64,000 nucleotides of DNA from Copromyces sp. CBS 386.78 (GCA_030685235.1 MU839180.1:9246-73245); one strand, 5' to 3'; numbered from the stretch's first letter, positions 46,392 to 59,084 are shown. Notes: generated from the sequence alone by a model not told the origin. Translations and numbers: made by a program.

Positions 46392-47307
46392 GGTGACTGA
46401 GTCGGTTGGGTTTCGTTTTCCTTATTCTTCTGTTTCCCGCTTCCTTCGTAAATCCGGAATGGTTGTTCTGTGTTGAATGGGAGATATTTGAGAGAACAAA
46501 AAGTTGCCGTGATTCAGCTCGCAACTTTTGTTAACTTTTGGGTGGCTGGGAGTACCTCGATGGATACCTAGGATACCTTGCGAGCGGTGAGAGTTCCGAC
46601 CGGCATTCGCGTGATGGACGAAGCTTCCAAGAGCCTGGAGAAGGCTTGAGAAGTCTTGAGATTCAGATGGCGTTCTCTTCGCCAGAAAAAAGTCGAAAAG
46701 AAAGTTGATGCCGTGGTGTTTCTGATAACGGCAGGCTACCTCTCGTGATCAATGTTGAAGATCGAGGTTGCCGGTTGCCGTGGACACCTCCGAGCCAGAA
46801 AAACAAACTGCCTGAACGAGAGAATCAGCGCGCGCCAAGTGTTAGTGGACCGAATAAGTGGCGCTTTGAAGACAGCCATTGGGCCCAAAACCCCGTTCGG
46901 GAAGTGGTAAATCAGGGGGCAATGAGTGGACGACAGCGACGGTCACGGAGATCTCCCGCTCTGTGTGGTGGAACCCCACGACACGCCCTGTCGTCCTGCA
47001 TCCTCCCGTTGCCGGCTCCGAATCTCGCAGTCGGGCCGGGTCCTTGTTTGCCTGCGATTTCTTGGGTATTGTCATTGCTTGCCGTATCGCCCAGGGACCT
47101 ATGTATGCAATGGGTTGTGTAGACATGAATACATCTCTATCCTATCAACGATGGGTATCTATTCTAAGTTGTATGGCATCATCAAAATCTATACCCTGCT
47201 GTGCTCGTAGATGCGACACTCCTTTCGTACACGGCTTTTTATCGTACACCAACAATGGATATGGAAGTCATCACCATTCGCCCCCTCAGACTGTTCTCTT
47301 CCTAGCT
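46392..47307. other. Tandem-gene spacer
   Basis: Promoter of the cysteine-rich gene and 3' flank of the MRM1-like gene, both on the minus strand. Opposing frames at 46745-47126 look accidental. Confidence 0.5.
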
Positions 47308-49272
47308 TTACCAAAGGTGCGACTTCTCCTCCTGAACCTTGAACTGCTCAAACTCCGACTTCACCTGTCCCTTCATAAAGGCCGATGTGAGCAAGCCCGC
47401 CGCAACGCTAACGTTCAAGCTGTCGATCACGGTCCCACCAGACATGTTGGGAATGTTGACCTCGTAGTCCGCCTTGCTCTTGATCTGTCCAGGAAGACCC
47501 TCGCCTTCGCTACCGAGAAGGAGAATGCAGGGGTTCTTGCTCAGAGGATCAATTTCCTCAATCTCATGGAGATCCAGGTGCTTCTGCAGGTTACCGGAGC
47601 CGCTGGTGCGAGGGACGGCCGCATAGACCAGCCAACCGTTCTCCCTCGAGTCCTGAAGGAACTTGGGAAGGTGGTCGACCGAGAAGAGGGTGAGCGACTC
47701 GGAGGCGCCCGCAGAGGCCTTAAGCGCGACCGGGGTCAGAGAGGCCGATTCCCTCTTGGTGATGGCCACGGCGGTGGCGCCTAGGAAGCTGACGCTGCGG
47801 AGAATGGCACCGAGGTTGCCGGGATCCAAGATCTGATCCACCACGACGACCAAGGGCTTGTGAGTGGTGCTGGACGCGGAGACGAAATCGGATTTGCCGT
47901 TGATCAAGGCCTCCTCGTGCGACTGGTGGCCCAGAACGACCTTGTAACCGGTAGTTCCCTGGCCGCTCTCGGCGTCAACCACCTCTCCCAAGGAGATCAC
48001 GGGTGGTTGTGGGAGCGGGGACGCCTCCAGAATGTAGCCGTTGTGCGGGCGAGATCCGCTCATCTTGTCCATCATCTTGATACCCTCTTCGTTGACGAAG
48101 ACGGTCTCGACCTTGTTCCGCTGAGCGAGCTTTTGGATAGCGGCGTCCTTGGCCAGCCTCTCACGGTTGGCTCCGGCGTAGATGTAGAGCTTGTAAAGCT
48201 TGCGTCTTGCCGCCTGAAGAGCCGCCTCTACCACCGAAGTGCCGTACAAGAACTGCGAGGCCGCGGTGGTATAGGGGATGGATAGTGATTTTGGTGTTGT
48301 TTCTTCCCTGTCGTTATCCCTGAACAATTCCCTGCGAGGGGTTCTGTCGGTCTCTCTCCGTTCCCGTATGCTGTTGCGAGTGTCTCTGAAGGAGTCCCTC
48401 CTTTCCGGCCTTTGTTCCCTGCGTTCGCTGCGAGAGACCCTGAAGCTGTCCCTCCTCGATTCTGTGGGCTCTAGGTATGGCTCATCGATAGAGTCGCGGA
48501 GCTCCTCGTTGATTTCCACAGTGCGCTCCTCCCGAGGCTTCCTAAAACCATTGCCATCACCACGGAACTCACGGGGCTCTCTGCTGAAACCCTCCCTCCG
48601 TGGTTCCCGGCCGAATTCGCGGGGTTGTCTGCTGAAGCCCTCTCTCCGTGGCTCACTTCGTCGCTCCCTGAAAGAACCCCGACGGGGTTCCCTGCCGAAA
48701 TCCCTGGATGGTGCTGGCGCCCGCCTCTGAGGCTTTTCAGACTTGGCAGGCTCTGATGATGAACCTCCCGTGAAGGCGGCGTGAAAGTCTGCTGGATCCA
48801 AGAGGTCCTTGTTGAACTTGGACGCAGACTTTGAATCGGACTTCTTTCCAGCTGACTTGGCCTCGTGCTCCTTCCAGGGAGCCTTTCCTGTTTCACGCAC
48901 CAGCGCATCCTTCACATCCTCATCCAGCTGACCGGTCTTGAGCTTGTACACCAAGCTTTTCTTGCCAAACTTGGACTCAGGATCGTAGAAGCGAGCCCGC
49001 CGCGTTTGGGGGTCGGCCTTGGCGGGATAGTCAGTGATGTCCTTCTTGCCCTTCCTGATCTTGAAGGTCGGTTTTGGTAGGGCCTCTCTTGCTGCCTTCC
49101 TCTCGGCGTATGTCATGCTGGACTCATTTTTGCTCGACCTCCGGATGCCCGCGTGTATTGCTGAAAGAGAATGAGCTTGTCTCATGCATAGAGTGAAGAC
49201 TGCTGCTGCAGACGCCGGTGTTTGACTGAGTACCGTAGGCCTTGCAGCCCGGCAAAGCATGGATAGTGTCAT
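47308..49272 (-). CDS. mrm1: Mitochondrial rRNA 2'-O-methyltransferase, MRM1-like (SpoU/SPOUT)
   Basis: Single exon. I start it at MTLSMLCRAARPTVLSQTP (49272), giving 654 residues; this is Arg/Ser/Ala-rich without acids and fits a mitochondrial targeting peptide, while the further upstream in-frame ATG (49383) adds 37 less fitting residues. The C-terminal 300 residues contain a SpoU substrate-binding domain (FLYGTSVVEAALQAARRKLYKLYIY) and the knotted methyltransferase domain with its three motifs: LDPGNLGAILRSVSFLGA, ILLLGSEGEGLP and IPNMSGGTVIDSLNVSVAAG. The family methylates the ribose of a conserved G in the peptidyl-transferase loop of the mitochondrial large rRNA. About 150 residues between the targeting peptide and the catalytic part are a disordered Arg/Glu-rich region with near-repeats of REPRREGFSREPREF. 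This makes it longer than the usual roughly 400-residue enzyme. Confidence 0.92.
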   Translation of the reverse strand: MTLSMLCRAARPTVLSQTPASAAAVFTLCMRQAHSLSAIHAGIRRSSKNESSMTYAERKAAREALPKPTFKIRKGKKDITDYPAKADPQTRRARFYDPESKFGKKSLVYKLKTGQLDEDVKDALVRETGKAPWKEHEAKSAGKKSDSKSASKFNKDLLDPADFHAAFTGGSSSEPAKSEKPQRRAPAPSRDFGREPRRGSFRERRSEPRREGFSRQPREFGREPRREGFSREPREFRGDGNGFRKPREERTVEINEELRDSIDEPYLEPTESRRDSFRVSRSERREQRPERRDSFRDTRNSIRERRETDRTPRRELFRDNDREETTPKSLSIPYTTAASQFLYGTSVVEAALQAARRKLYKLYIYAGANRERLAKDAAIQKLAQRNKVETVFVNEEGIKMMDKMSGSRPHNGYILEASPLPQPPVISLGEVVDAESGQGTTGYKVVLGHQSHEEALINGKSDFVSASSTTHKPLVVVVDQILDPGNLGAILRSVSFLGATAVAITKRESASLTPVALKASAGASESLTLFSVDHLPKFLQDSRENGWLVYAAVPRTSGSGNLQKHLDLHEIEEIDPLSKNPCILLLGSEGEGLPGQIKSKADYEVNIPNMSGGTVIDSLNVSVAAGLLTSAFMKGQVKSEFEQFKVQEEKSHLW

Positions 49273-50457
49273 GGTCTGCTTTAGACCTGCAGTCGGTGTT
49301 TTGGAGACTTTCCTTTGCCCAAGTCTGTAAATGGTGAAGAGTTTTCGTATGTTCGTGAACAGGGGCAGTAGGATCGGGTTCAAGTAATAAAAGGAATGAA
49401 AAAAAAAAGAAGAAAAAGATCAATGGTTTAAGTGAGTTTGGTCTTTTGTAGGAGCTATGAGAAACCCTGAAAAGCGAGTGAAGTACTGGAAATTTCTTTT
49501 ATAACAAGAAGAAGGGCAAAGCACAGGACGTGAAGTCTAGAGGTAGGCCCGGCGGATCCCCATTTCGAGATGCTAAAAGTCTCAAAGCAAAAGATGAGGT
49601 CTGTGCAGAGGGTGCATAATTGTTAAGATCCCCTGTTTCATTGGCCTTGGTGCTGACGTTCGCAGCGGCAGCTCTCCGTGTTCCACCACTGAAGAGCCTC
49701 CTATGGTGGGTCAAAGCCGGTCAGCGATAGGGCTGCTGTTGTGGGGGAAAAGCTTGTTGAATAGAGGTATTGACTGCATGCCTTAATAATATTCTTACAT
49801 GACAGTTCAATCAAAATACGTGACCTCTACCTATGTATTTAAATCAGGAATTCCCCTGCTTCACCTTTTACGTCCTCTTCTACTTTTCAACCTTTTTCAA
49901 TATAATAAGTTGTGCACCATCTCGTCTACCTATCACGGGGCAAGGATTTGTTCGCGGAGACCCACATTTTATGTGGGGCGGGAGTGGAGCTCGTGACGAG
50001 GCCGGCGTGTGTAGCAGAGACTATTGCAAGGCACAGGGCATGTAATCTAGCCATGTGACACTACCCTTGTAATAACGTGACTCGTGTAAACTTCGACAAA
50101 GCTCGGTCCGTCTCGTGCATGGGTGTTGTCAATTGATTGTCACCTAAATGATTCCATTCTAGGTACGTCGCGTCTCTTCTCCGAACTTATTCTCGGCTGT
50201 CGCGTCCCCTCCTCCCACGCCGGCAAAAGTGTCCCAAATCTTCCGCCGCGGGACATCTTCAAGGCCGCCGCATTGTATGTTGTACCAGTTCTCATACTGG
50301 AATATCTCTCCGCAACACGTGTATTAAAGGTTGGCGAACCAGACCATGCCCCTAGCAAGTTGCTAACCCCTCTAGCTCTTGGTCGGATACAGACCACCCC
50401 TTCGTCGTTCAAAGCTGTTCTCGCTAGCAAACGGCGACTCCATGTCTTTACGACGAG
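49273..50457. other. Divergent intergenic region
   Basis: Promoter space between MRM1 (-) and the remodeler gene (+). Nothing specific is recognised beyond AT-rich stretches around 49,790-49,910. Confidence 0.45.
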
Positions 50458-53400
50458 ATGGCGAACGACGACGATAACCCCCACCCGAGCTCCGAAGACG
50501 AGCTGTTCGTTTCGACGGCAACGGAGCCCATGGCATATACTTTCCAGTCCGATCTATCTGAAGACGAAATCCACGTCGCTACGGCACAGCCCGCGCCCAA
50601 AGCCTCTCTTGACCCCTTCGCTGCCACACCGGAACCAGAGCCTTCCATCCTACCCCCCGCGCCGCCTAACGATGACGATCCCGGTTCGTTCCTCGAGCAA
50701 GCCGCGGCAGCTCTCGCCGCAGTGACGAAAGTAGACACCTCGACCAAACCCAAGAAGCGAGAGTCGGATGCGCTAGCCAGTTGGCGTGGAAGTGTCAATG
50801 CTGTGGCGAACGGGGTGACAGACCACAGCATCACCGGCACTAGGCGCGTCGACATCGAGGTTGCCTTGCCCTGGATCCCCCCACCAAAGCGAGCAGCATT
50901 TACCCACGTTGAGGTTGAGGATTGGGATGAGGGAGCAAAACACTATGATACCCGCAGGCGAAGGAATAAGGTAAGCGATACTACACCATTTTCCGATGTT
51001 ACACGAAGGAGACGAAAGCAATGACCAGTGCCATGCTTGGTGAAAGATACCTATATGGACTTTGCGATGGAAGATGGGAGGCAGGGACCTGCTGTCGGGG
51101 AAACGAGTCCGTTTGTTTGCCCGCGCAGAGTTCCTCTTCCTTCGCTGGACAATGTGTCCAAGCGGCACCTACACCCCATCTAGGCTTGGAGATCTCAGAC
51201 TTGAGCTCTGGAGCTTTATAGGAGCGGCTGAAATTTGCGTTTCGGATCGAACTTCTACTTGGACAGCAAACGCAGTCACTCCTACCCTCCCCATTTACCC
51301 CTCCTCCTCCTCCTCATGTTCTCCTTCCTTACACCTTCCTATATCTGGATCAGAAACTGGTCTTCATCATCACAACCCAGTCTTTCTCGTTGAATGTCTT
51401 ACATCCCCCTTGTCTTGGTCACTACATCACAAGCTTCGATCAAGATACTGCTTTGCAGCCCAGGAAGCAGTATGGTAAGACCTCACGCAAAGATCACATT
51501 CTTCGACGTTCTCACCATGACTCTCACGGCATCTATGGTCCAGCTTCACTTTTGCTTTGCCTGGTTGCAGGAATTTCACCCCCGCCTCAAGTCCTACTTA
51601 TCCATCAGCGCTCACTTTAGCTGACACTTGTCTGACACAGCCCGCTTACGATGATTATCGTTTCGACGACGAGCTCGAGGTGCTCGGCCAGCGCAAGCGA
51701 AAGAGAAGATATGAAGATGACGAGGAGCTCTACGAGGAAAACTCGAGTGATGAGTACGGTGGTCGCCATTCGCTTCATGACTATGGCTTTGTCAACGGTG
51801 CCAAGCGCAGCACGCGTACCAGCGCCCGCGCTTCTAGTGAAAGAAGCATAGCCTATGAAAGTGGCACAGAATCACGAGCTTTGAGGCCCCGCTCAACGAA
51901 GAAATATCGAGATTATGACCGAGACGAGCTTCAAAATTCGGACGACGATGATGGTTTTCTCGTTGTCACGTCCGACATCATCAAAACCAGAGGCAGGAAA
52001 AAGCGGAAATCCACTACGAAGGTCAAGACGTCAATGGAGGATTCGGATATCGAGTTCGAGTCAAAGCGGCGTTCATCTCGGGCCAACAAATCCAGGAAAA
52101 GCATGAAGGAGATTTTCGACGACGATGATGACGACGACATCTTCTATGTTCAGGACACAAAAACCACGGCACCCAGGATTGCCAGTGTTCGAGAGGTTTT
52201 CAAGCCGGCCCCGGTGGACTTTAAGGATGCCCACCGGCCGGTGTGTGACAGCTGTGGGTACCCTGAGGGTAATCCCAACAAGGGAGCCTTCGTTTACTGT
52301 CAAGGTTGTTCCAACTCTTACCACAAGATATGTCTCGGCACTCGCAATACCCGTGAGCAGCGCGTCACCAAAGTCGACACGGACTCCTTTGTCATGCAAT
52401 GTCGGTTTTGCATCGGTTACTACACCAAGAGGGACAATCGTGCTCCAAAACACGATACCTGCCAGTGCTGTCATCAAGTCAACCCGTCCTGCACTCCCTT
52501 TTCCGAGAAGAAAACACCCAAACAAGAAGAGAAACTGCGTGAGGAAAATGGCGGAGTGGATCCTATCACGCCAGTAGACCCGAAACTGGTCAACAATCCT
52601 CAAAATGTCTTCTTTCGTTGCAGCAAATGCCATAGAGGCTGGCATTATGAACACCTACCTCACCCCAACGAGACACGGGATCCGGCCATCAATGATCCTC
52701 TCAATCTACGCAATCACCGCCTCCAAGAATACCAGACAACGTGGCGATGCAAAGAGTGCATTGATACCGAGGATCTCAAGATTGACAAGATTGTGGCGTG
52801 GAGACCAATTCATATTAAGCCCAGCCAATACGTCAGAGGCCAGACCATCCTCGACTTCACCGATGATCAAATCGAGTATTTGGTCAAGTGGGAGGACAAG
52901 TCCTATGCGCATTGTGTCTGGGTACCAGGTCCATGGCTGTACGGTGTCAACAAGGGCAATATGCGTCTTTCTTTCATCAAGAGGGCCCTCGGAGAGGGCA
53001 TGGAAGACCAGGCCAGTAGGGATGAGCCTGCTGACGCGCTCCTCAAATGGACTGAGAAAGAGGCCATTCATGACTCATGGTTGACCCCCGATATCATCCT
53101 CGATGTCCAGTATGCCGCCAAGTCGATTGAAGACACAAAGAAGTACAAGGCAATGTCGCTTGCCGACAGGATGGAGTACGATTTGAGCCGCATCTTTCAC
53201 GTTGTTAAAATCTTCGTCAAGTTTGAAGGTTTGGGCTACGATGACGCTGTCTGGGACGCTCCACCTCCTGCGGACTCTTCCATGTATGACGCCTATCTTG
53301 AGGCTTACCGGGAATACCTCAACGGCAAGCACTTCAAGTCGGAGCCATGGCGTAACCAAAAGGAACGCATTGAAGCCTTCAGGCAGATGGAGTTCAACGG

Positions 53401-56400
53401 TGCTATTGAGGTCAAACAACAACCACCCGGGCTTACTCGCGGCAAGCTGATGACCTACCAACTTGAGGGTCTCAACTGGATGCTCTATAATTTCCGCCAC
53501 GACCGCAGCGTTATTCTTGCCGATGAAATGGGTCTAGGAAAGACTGTTCAGGTGGTTGCTTTGCTCTCCAGCATGATCCAGGATAACCCCAAAATCTGGC
53601 CCTTCTTGATCGTTGTCCCCAACCCGACGTGCGCCAACTGGCGCCGTGAAATCAAGAAATGGGCTCCTGACCTTCGGGTAGTAGCCTACTACGGCGGCCG
53701 GGTATCACAAACTCTGGCTCTTCAATATGAGCTGTTCCCGGGTGGTACCAAGGACATGAAGGCGCACGTCGTCATCATGTCCTATGACTCCATCAAAGAC
53801 ACCGACACTCGTAGTCGGTTCAGCTCGGTGAAATGGGCTGGCCTCATTGTTGACGAGGCACAGGCACTGAAGAATGACGAGAACAGTCTCTACAAAGCAC
53901 TTTCGGCCATTAATATCCCATTTAAGCTCTTGCTTACGGGTACACCCTTACAGAACAACAAGCGAGAGCTTTTCAACCTCTTGCAATTTATCGATCCGAA
54001 GCTTAAAGCGGAGGAACTTGACGAGGAGTTTAAGGATATTACCAAGGACAACCTTCCGAAGCTTCATGAGCTGATCAGGCCATACTTCCTCCGTCGTACC
54101 AAGGCCATGGTACTTACCTTCTTGCCGCCGATGGCCCAGATCATCTTGCCAGTGAGCATGACTGTCTTGCAGGAAAAGCTCTGCAAGTCGATCATGGAGC
54201 GTAATCCCCAGCTAATCCGCGCGATTTTCTCCAACAACGGAAAGCTCAAAACCCAAGACCGCGGCTCACTGAGCAACATCCTGATGCAGCTCCGCAAGTG
54301 TCTGTGTCATCCATTCGTCTACAGCCAGTCGATCGAAGATCGGAACCTGTCTCCAGAAGTCAGCAAGCGGAACCTGGTCGAGGCTTCTTCCAAGCTTCTG
54401 TTACTCGAGGTCATGCTTCCTAAACTAAGGGAACGTGGACACAGAGTTTTGATGTTCAGTCAGTTTCTCGACCAGCTGACAATCTTGGAAGACTTCCTCG
54501 CGAGTATGAACCTTCCGTATGAAAGACTTGATGGAAGCCATTCTGGTATGGAAAAGCAGAAGAGGATCGACGCCTTCAACGCACCGAATTCCAAACTGTT
54601 CTGCATGCTGCTATCAACCCGTGCTGGTGGTGTCGGTATCAACCTTGCGACTGCCGACACTGTCATCATCCTTGATCCTGATTGGAACCCTCATCAGGAT
54701 ATCCAGGCGCTTTCGAGAGCTCATCGTATCGGCCAACAAAAGAAGGTGCTTTGCTTCCAGCTTATGACCGTCGACTCTGCCGAGGAGAAGATTCTGCAGA
54801 TTGGCCGTAAGAAGATGGCTCTTGACCATCTTCTGATTGAGACTATGGATGACAAGGAAGGCGAGGCTGCTAACGATGTGGAGAACGTGCTCAAGCACGG
54901 AGCGGCTGCCTTGTTCGGCGAGGGGCGCAAAAAGGAGAGGATCGTATATGATGAAGCAGCCATTGAAAAGCTTCTCGATCGTTCCGCCAAGGAAGAGACG
55001 AAGCAAGATGGTGACAAGTCTGCCGAGTCTGCTTTCGCTTTTGCCCGCGTTTGGGCACAGGATGGGCTGAAGGATGACGTGGAGACGGAAGAAAAGGCAT
55101 TAACCATGAGTGTTTGGGACCAGATTCTTCAGCAGCGAGAAGAAGAGGCACGCCTCGAAGAGGAGAAGGAAATGCAGGCCTTGGGACGTGGTGGCCGACG
55201 ACGTCCAGTAAGTGATTATCAGTTCAACATTGTGCTTTCTAACGGTGCTAACCCCTTGAGTAGACGGCGAACTACCGCGGACAAAAGTTCGAGTTTGAAG
55301 AAGGCCAAGAAGGAGATGAGAGTGACCATGGCGACCAAGACGGTGATTTCATGGGCGGTGATGTGAGTGACGGGGAAACAAGCGGTAATGAAGGCCGGGA
55401 CAGTCCCCATGGTGAGTTCTTACCCAACGGAGGCAGCTCACGCAAGTCACAGACAAAGAATGCACAGCAACAAGGTACGAAAACTAAACCCCCAAACAAA
55501 ACCCCAACCAAGAACAAGACGAAGGCTCCAGTGGTCGCAGCCTCAAGGAGGAACACACCGGCCACTGTAGCCAAAGCTTCTACGCCCAAGTCGGCTTCTA
55601 CGCCTAAGTCTAGAGCTAGTCAGCAGAAGAAGCTTCCTCTTCAGTCATCTTCTTCGTCCTCAACAACTAAGATACCCCGCTCACGCAAACAGCAGACGCC
55701 CAAGACAGTTCGGAACCCCGGAACCCCCAGCAAATCCGTTCAAGGCAAGGCTCCCAAAGCCAGCTCGTCGTTCAGATTACGCCCGCCCCCATCCCAGCAG
55801 GCCCAAAAGCAATGGGCCGCCCAATCAAGCCAGCCCGACCTGGCAGCCACAACCAAGAAGTCTACCGACTTGCCGGCTATGACAGACCCCAAGGTCAAAC
55901 CCCCGTCCCCGACGGCCTTGCCATGCCCCCCAGTGCCATGTCCCCCAATGCCATCGGCGGCGACCTTGCCGTCCACCCCATGCCCGTTACCGCCAATCAC
56001 CGACCAAACGGAGCCCCGAAACTAACCTCCAACACTCCTATTCCCGTCCCCGTTCCAGGAGCCGGAATCCGCCCACCGTCTCTTAACGGTCTTCCCAATC
56101 TGAACCCTAACCGACAGCCTAACAACCTCCCCTCAGACGCCATTAAACAACCCCCCAGACCAGGCACTCTCTGGTCCAACCAAGGCCCACCCGTGCCGCC
56201 AAATGTCCCTCATACTTCCTGCTTTGTCTGCGGTTTCGTGCACCCTCCTACGTGGATGTGTCCCGAGATGAGTCAGGAGGTCCCTCTACGGCTGGCGCTG
56301 GATAATCTTAGGTTCATACCACACCAGACTCCGGAGAGGATGGAAGTCAAGCGTAAATTCTTGCTCGAGATGTTGAGGGTGGTACAGCGGAGGAAGGATG

Positions 56401-56516
56401 ACGCTATGAAGGCGAAGCAGAGGCAGTCGGGTCAACCGCCCCAGCAGAGGCAAGGAGGGGAAGGAGGACAGGGAGGACAAGGACCACCGCAGGTTCCAAG
56501 ACCTCCATCGCAGTAG
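50458..56516 (+). CDS. Chromatin remodeler with PHD, chromodomain and SNF2 helicase (Mi-2/Mit1-like CHD)
   Basis: Main exons read 50458..50970, 51641..55207 and 55264 onward. The order is an acidic N-terminus, then PHD-type zinc fingers (CDSCGYPEGNPNKGAFVYCQGC, CRFC, CQCC, FRCSKCHRGWHYEHL, WRCKEC), chromodomain-like parts (IEYLVKWEDKSYAHCVWVPG, VKFEGLGYDDAVWD), and a complete SNF2 ATPase. The ATPase motifs are LADEMGLGKTVQ (I), VDEAQALKN (II, DEAQ rather than DEAH), LLTGTPLQNN (III) and STRAGGVGINLATADTVI with QALSRAHRIGQ (V-VI). A Ser/Lys/Pro-rich tail ends in a CxxC finger (SCFVCGFVHPPTWMCPEM). In fission yeast the related Mit1 works in the SHREC silencing complex. Two points are unsettled: intron 1 would be 670 nt, and the tail changes frame between about 55670 and 56060 with no convincing intron found. 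Confidence 0.88.
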
Positions 56517-57839
56517 GGTGACAGGCTGGTTTGCTGGAGATACCATTAGGTTGAGGGATGGATGAATAGGGTGGGTTGGCTAGTAGTTGGTTGTATTGTT
56601 TGAGTCATGTCTTTGTAGTTACCCTTAGAAGCTACGTTCGGTTTCGCCTTCTTTTTTGCTTGCTTGCTCAGTTGCTACGGATGGAAGAAAGGGTGAGGAG
56701 AGTCTGGAAAAAGTTAGAAGATGATGCTTGGGCTAGGTTTGCTCGGTGGTTTACACTGAACGGTGATCATCATGCCTTAGATGTTCACTCTCATACATCA
56801 AGCGTCATACAAGTACAGCAAGTAACAAAGCAGTCAGTATAACCATCGGGTGCAGAGAGATGATAGTGAGATTGTGGTTGTGCTTGCCTCCGACATCAAT
56901 CTCAGGCGATGAGTCAGTGAGTGACGGTGGCAAATATTATGGGTGGCTATTTGCGCGTGTGTCTCAGTTGCTACCTCTTCAGTTATCTCCAACAAACTCG
57001 TCTATCAAGACTTAGCAAGATAGGTATCTCTTAGTCTTCACGAGTTTGTCACTAGGCACAGCCATCATGCTTACAACGGAGGCAAAGATGAAGCGGGAAA
57101 AAGAGGATAAAAAAAAAGAAAGCAGAAAACAAGATTCACGGTGACTAGCAAGACACTACTTACTACTCTCCTCGCGAGCGAAGACGGAAGGACGCTGTTT
57201 TGACGACACACGAACATCCCACCTAATTTGCTCGAAAGAAAATCGTGTGACGTCTATGCAACCAAATCGAACGCAAGACCTCTCGCGAGGCAGACCGGGG
57301 GTAAGTAGGTAAGGTACGTACGGCACACTGCCCGAAAGGGAACCCTCCCTCCATGGCCCGGGGCCAGTTGAACTAGGTACCTGCACTGGTACTAATCGAG
57401 GAGATCCTGCCAACTTGGCCTGGACTGGCTGCTTATCAAATGAAAGGGCAAGCGTGTCCGGCGGTGGGTGCAGGTGGCCGGGCCAGATGGAAGGTTCGTC
57501 CGATGATATGGTGTTGGTTTGCCCTCGCCCTCGGTGAAGGAAGGTACGATCGGAGTGAGTGGGTTATGCGGTAGCCGGTAGAGGTAGAGGTAGGTTTGGC
57601 TGAGGACGAGGGGATGCTATTGAGACGGGGAGGTACTTGCCAATGTGGGATGGAAAGATAGGTACCTTGACTTTCCGATTGACGATGCAATTTCTAAGTC
57701 TTTGTGTTGAATCGTAGATAAGGTATGTTAGTGGCAAGTTGTTGTGAAGTCAAAATTGTTTGCCAGACGATAGACTGCCCATATGCGTCCCGATGGCATC
57801 AAAGGACGACCTTCGTTAGATGGAGACCATCGCAATACA
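56517..57839. other. Gene-free interval
   Basis: 3' flank of the remodeler, then a stretch with no supported coding region or repeat family. Small frames on both strands lack motifs. Confidence 0.45.
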
Positions 57840-59084
57840 ACAACATGGCGGTAAATGTGGAAAAAAAACTCGGGAATTTGCTGAACAAAGCAGAAAGCGC
57901 GGCCGAAGTGCCCCTAGTCCTAGGTGTTGGCACGCACTCCCTAGATATATCAGAACCAACGGCCCGCTTTCGAAAACCACCGCCATCCTTTCACTCCGGT
58001 GTGACGATGATCATCGTGATGAGCATGTTGTGAGAATAGGGGATGTTGGAAGTCAAAGTTCAGCGTTGGCACGGCTGGGACAGGCAGGCGCCAGACTCAC
58101 TCCGATATTTGTGCAGGACCAACTGCCCGTTTTTGACAGCAACCTAACCGCCAACCTTGCACTCCATTTAATGATCCTTGTGGTGGTAAACATATTATGA
58201 GGATATTCTCAAAGCAGTTCGCGCGGTTACGAAGGGAGTCGTGCAAGGACATCGAGACGAGAATCAGGTAGAGGCCAAATGGATCCAGCCAACAATGATG
58301 TGTTGGTTTGAAGTGTAAGAACCCCAATAGCTGATGTCAATAGCTCCTTTTCTTCTCCTCGTCGAGCTATATTAAGACGTCACTTCGCCCTGCTAAATGA
58401 GTCGGGGTCAGTCCTCATTGCATCATTGCAGCATCTTCTTCTTAATTGGGACATCTTGTTTCATCTTGACCTCTTCAGTAACCCTACAATCGTCACAGCT
58501 CTCTTATAATATCGGCTACCGAGCCAGGAGTTTTGTATCCAGTAGCCGAGTTCACACCCGCATTCGAAGAGAGAGACGAGGACAGAAATTTCCGCCATCC
58601 ATTTGTTCAAGCCGAGCACGGTCTCAAGATTGAGGACTGGGTGGGTAATGCTGTCCACACGTTTGATAAACTCCCGCATATGGACGCTACGTTCATCGCC
58701 CTTCCACCCAGTCAAGCTGGCCCGGATACCGAGATCAAAATTGCGGAGGTAGTCAAAGTTGCGACCCCTTATCTTTTCCACTGAGGATCAGCCCAGATTG
58801 GTTTTGCTCTACGCGAAATTCTTGACGCTGCAAGGAAAGACGATCGACAATTCAACGAGTTCCAAACTTTGGAAGTCAAAACTGCCTTCAGAAAGAAGAG
58901 CGATGACAGATTACGTCCCGAGAATCTGTACAGATGCCTACCATCGGATACTTCGTTTACGTTGGACTGGGATGTAGTTAGTGTTACCGCATTTTTGGCC
59001 TATTTCCTAGTTCTTGTTCACAGAGAAACGGATCGAGAATCAGGAAATATGGGCAGTGTTCACATATCTATACCGACGCGATAA
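57840..59084 (+). pseudogene. Possible decayed protein-coding region
   Basis: Several plus-strand segments read like protein but are broken. One frame at 57820-58200 ends in a stop. A second segment about 58194-58314 (YEDILKAVRAVTKGVVQGHR) ends at a possible GTAAGA donor. A third at about 58365-58509 (ALLNESGSVLIASLQHLLLN) stops at TAA. The longest stretch, 58533-59084, keeps one frame with a single TGA at 58782-58784 between EIKIAEVVKVATPYLFH and GSAQIGFALREILDAARKDD. The TGA could derive from CGA by C-to-T change, as repeat-induced or spontaneous decay would give. I do not recognise a domain. An active gene with unrecognised introns is the alternative. Confidence 0.35.
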
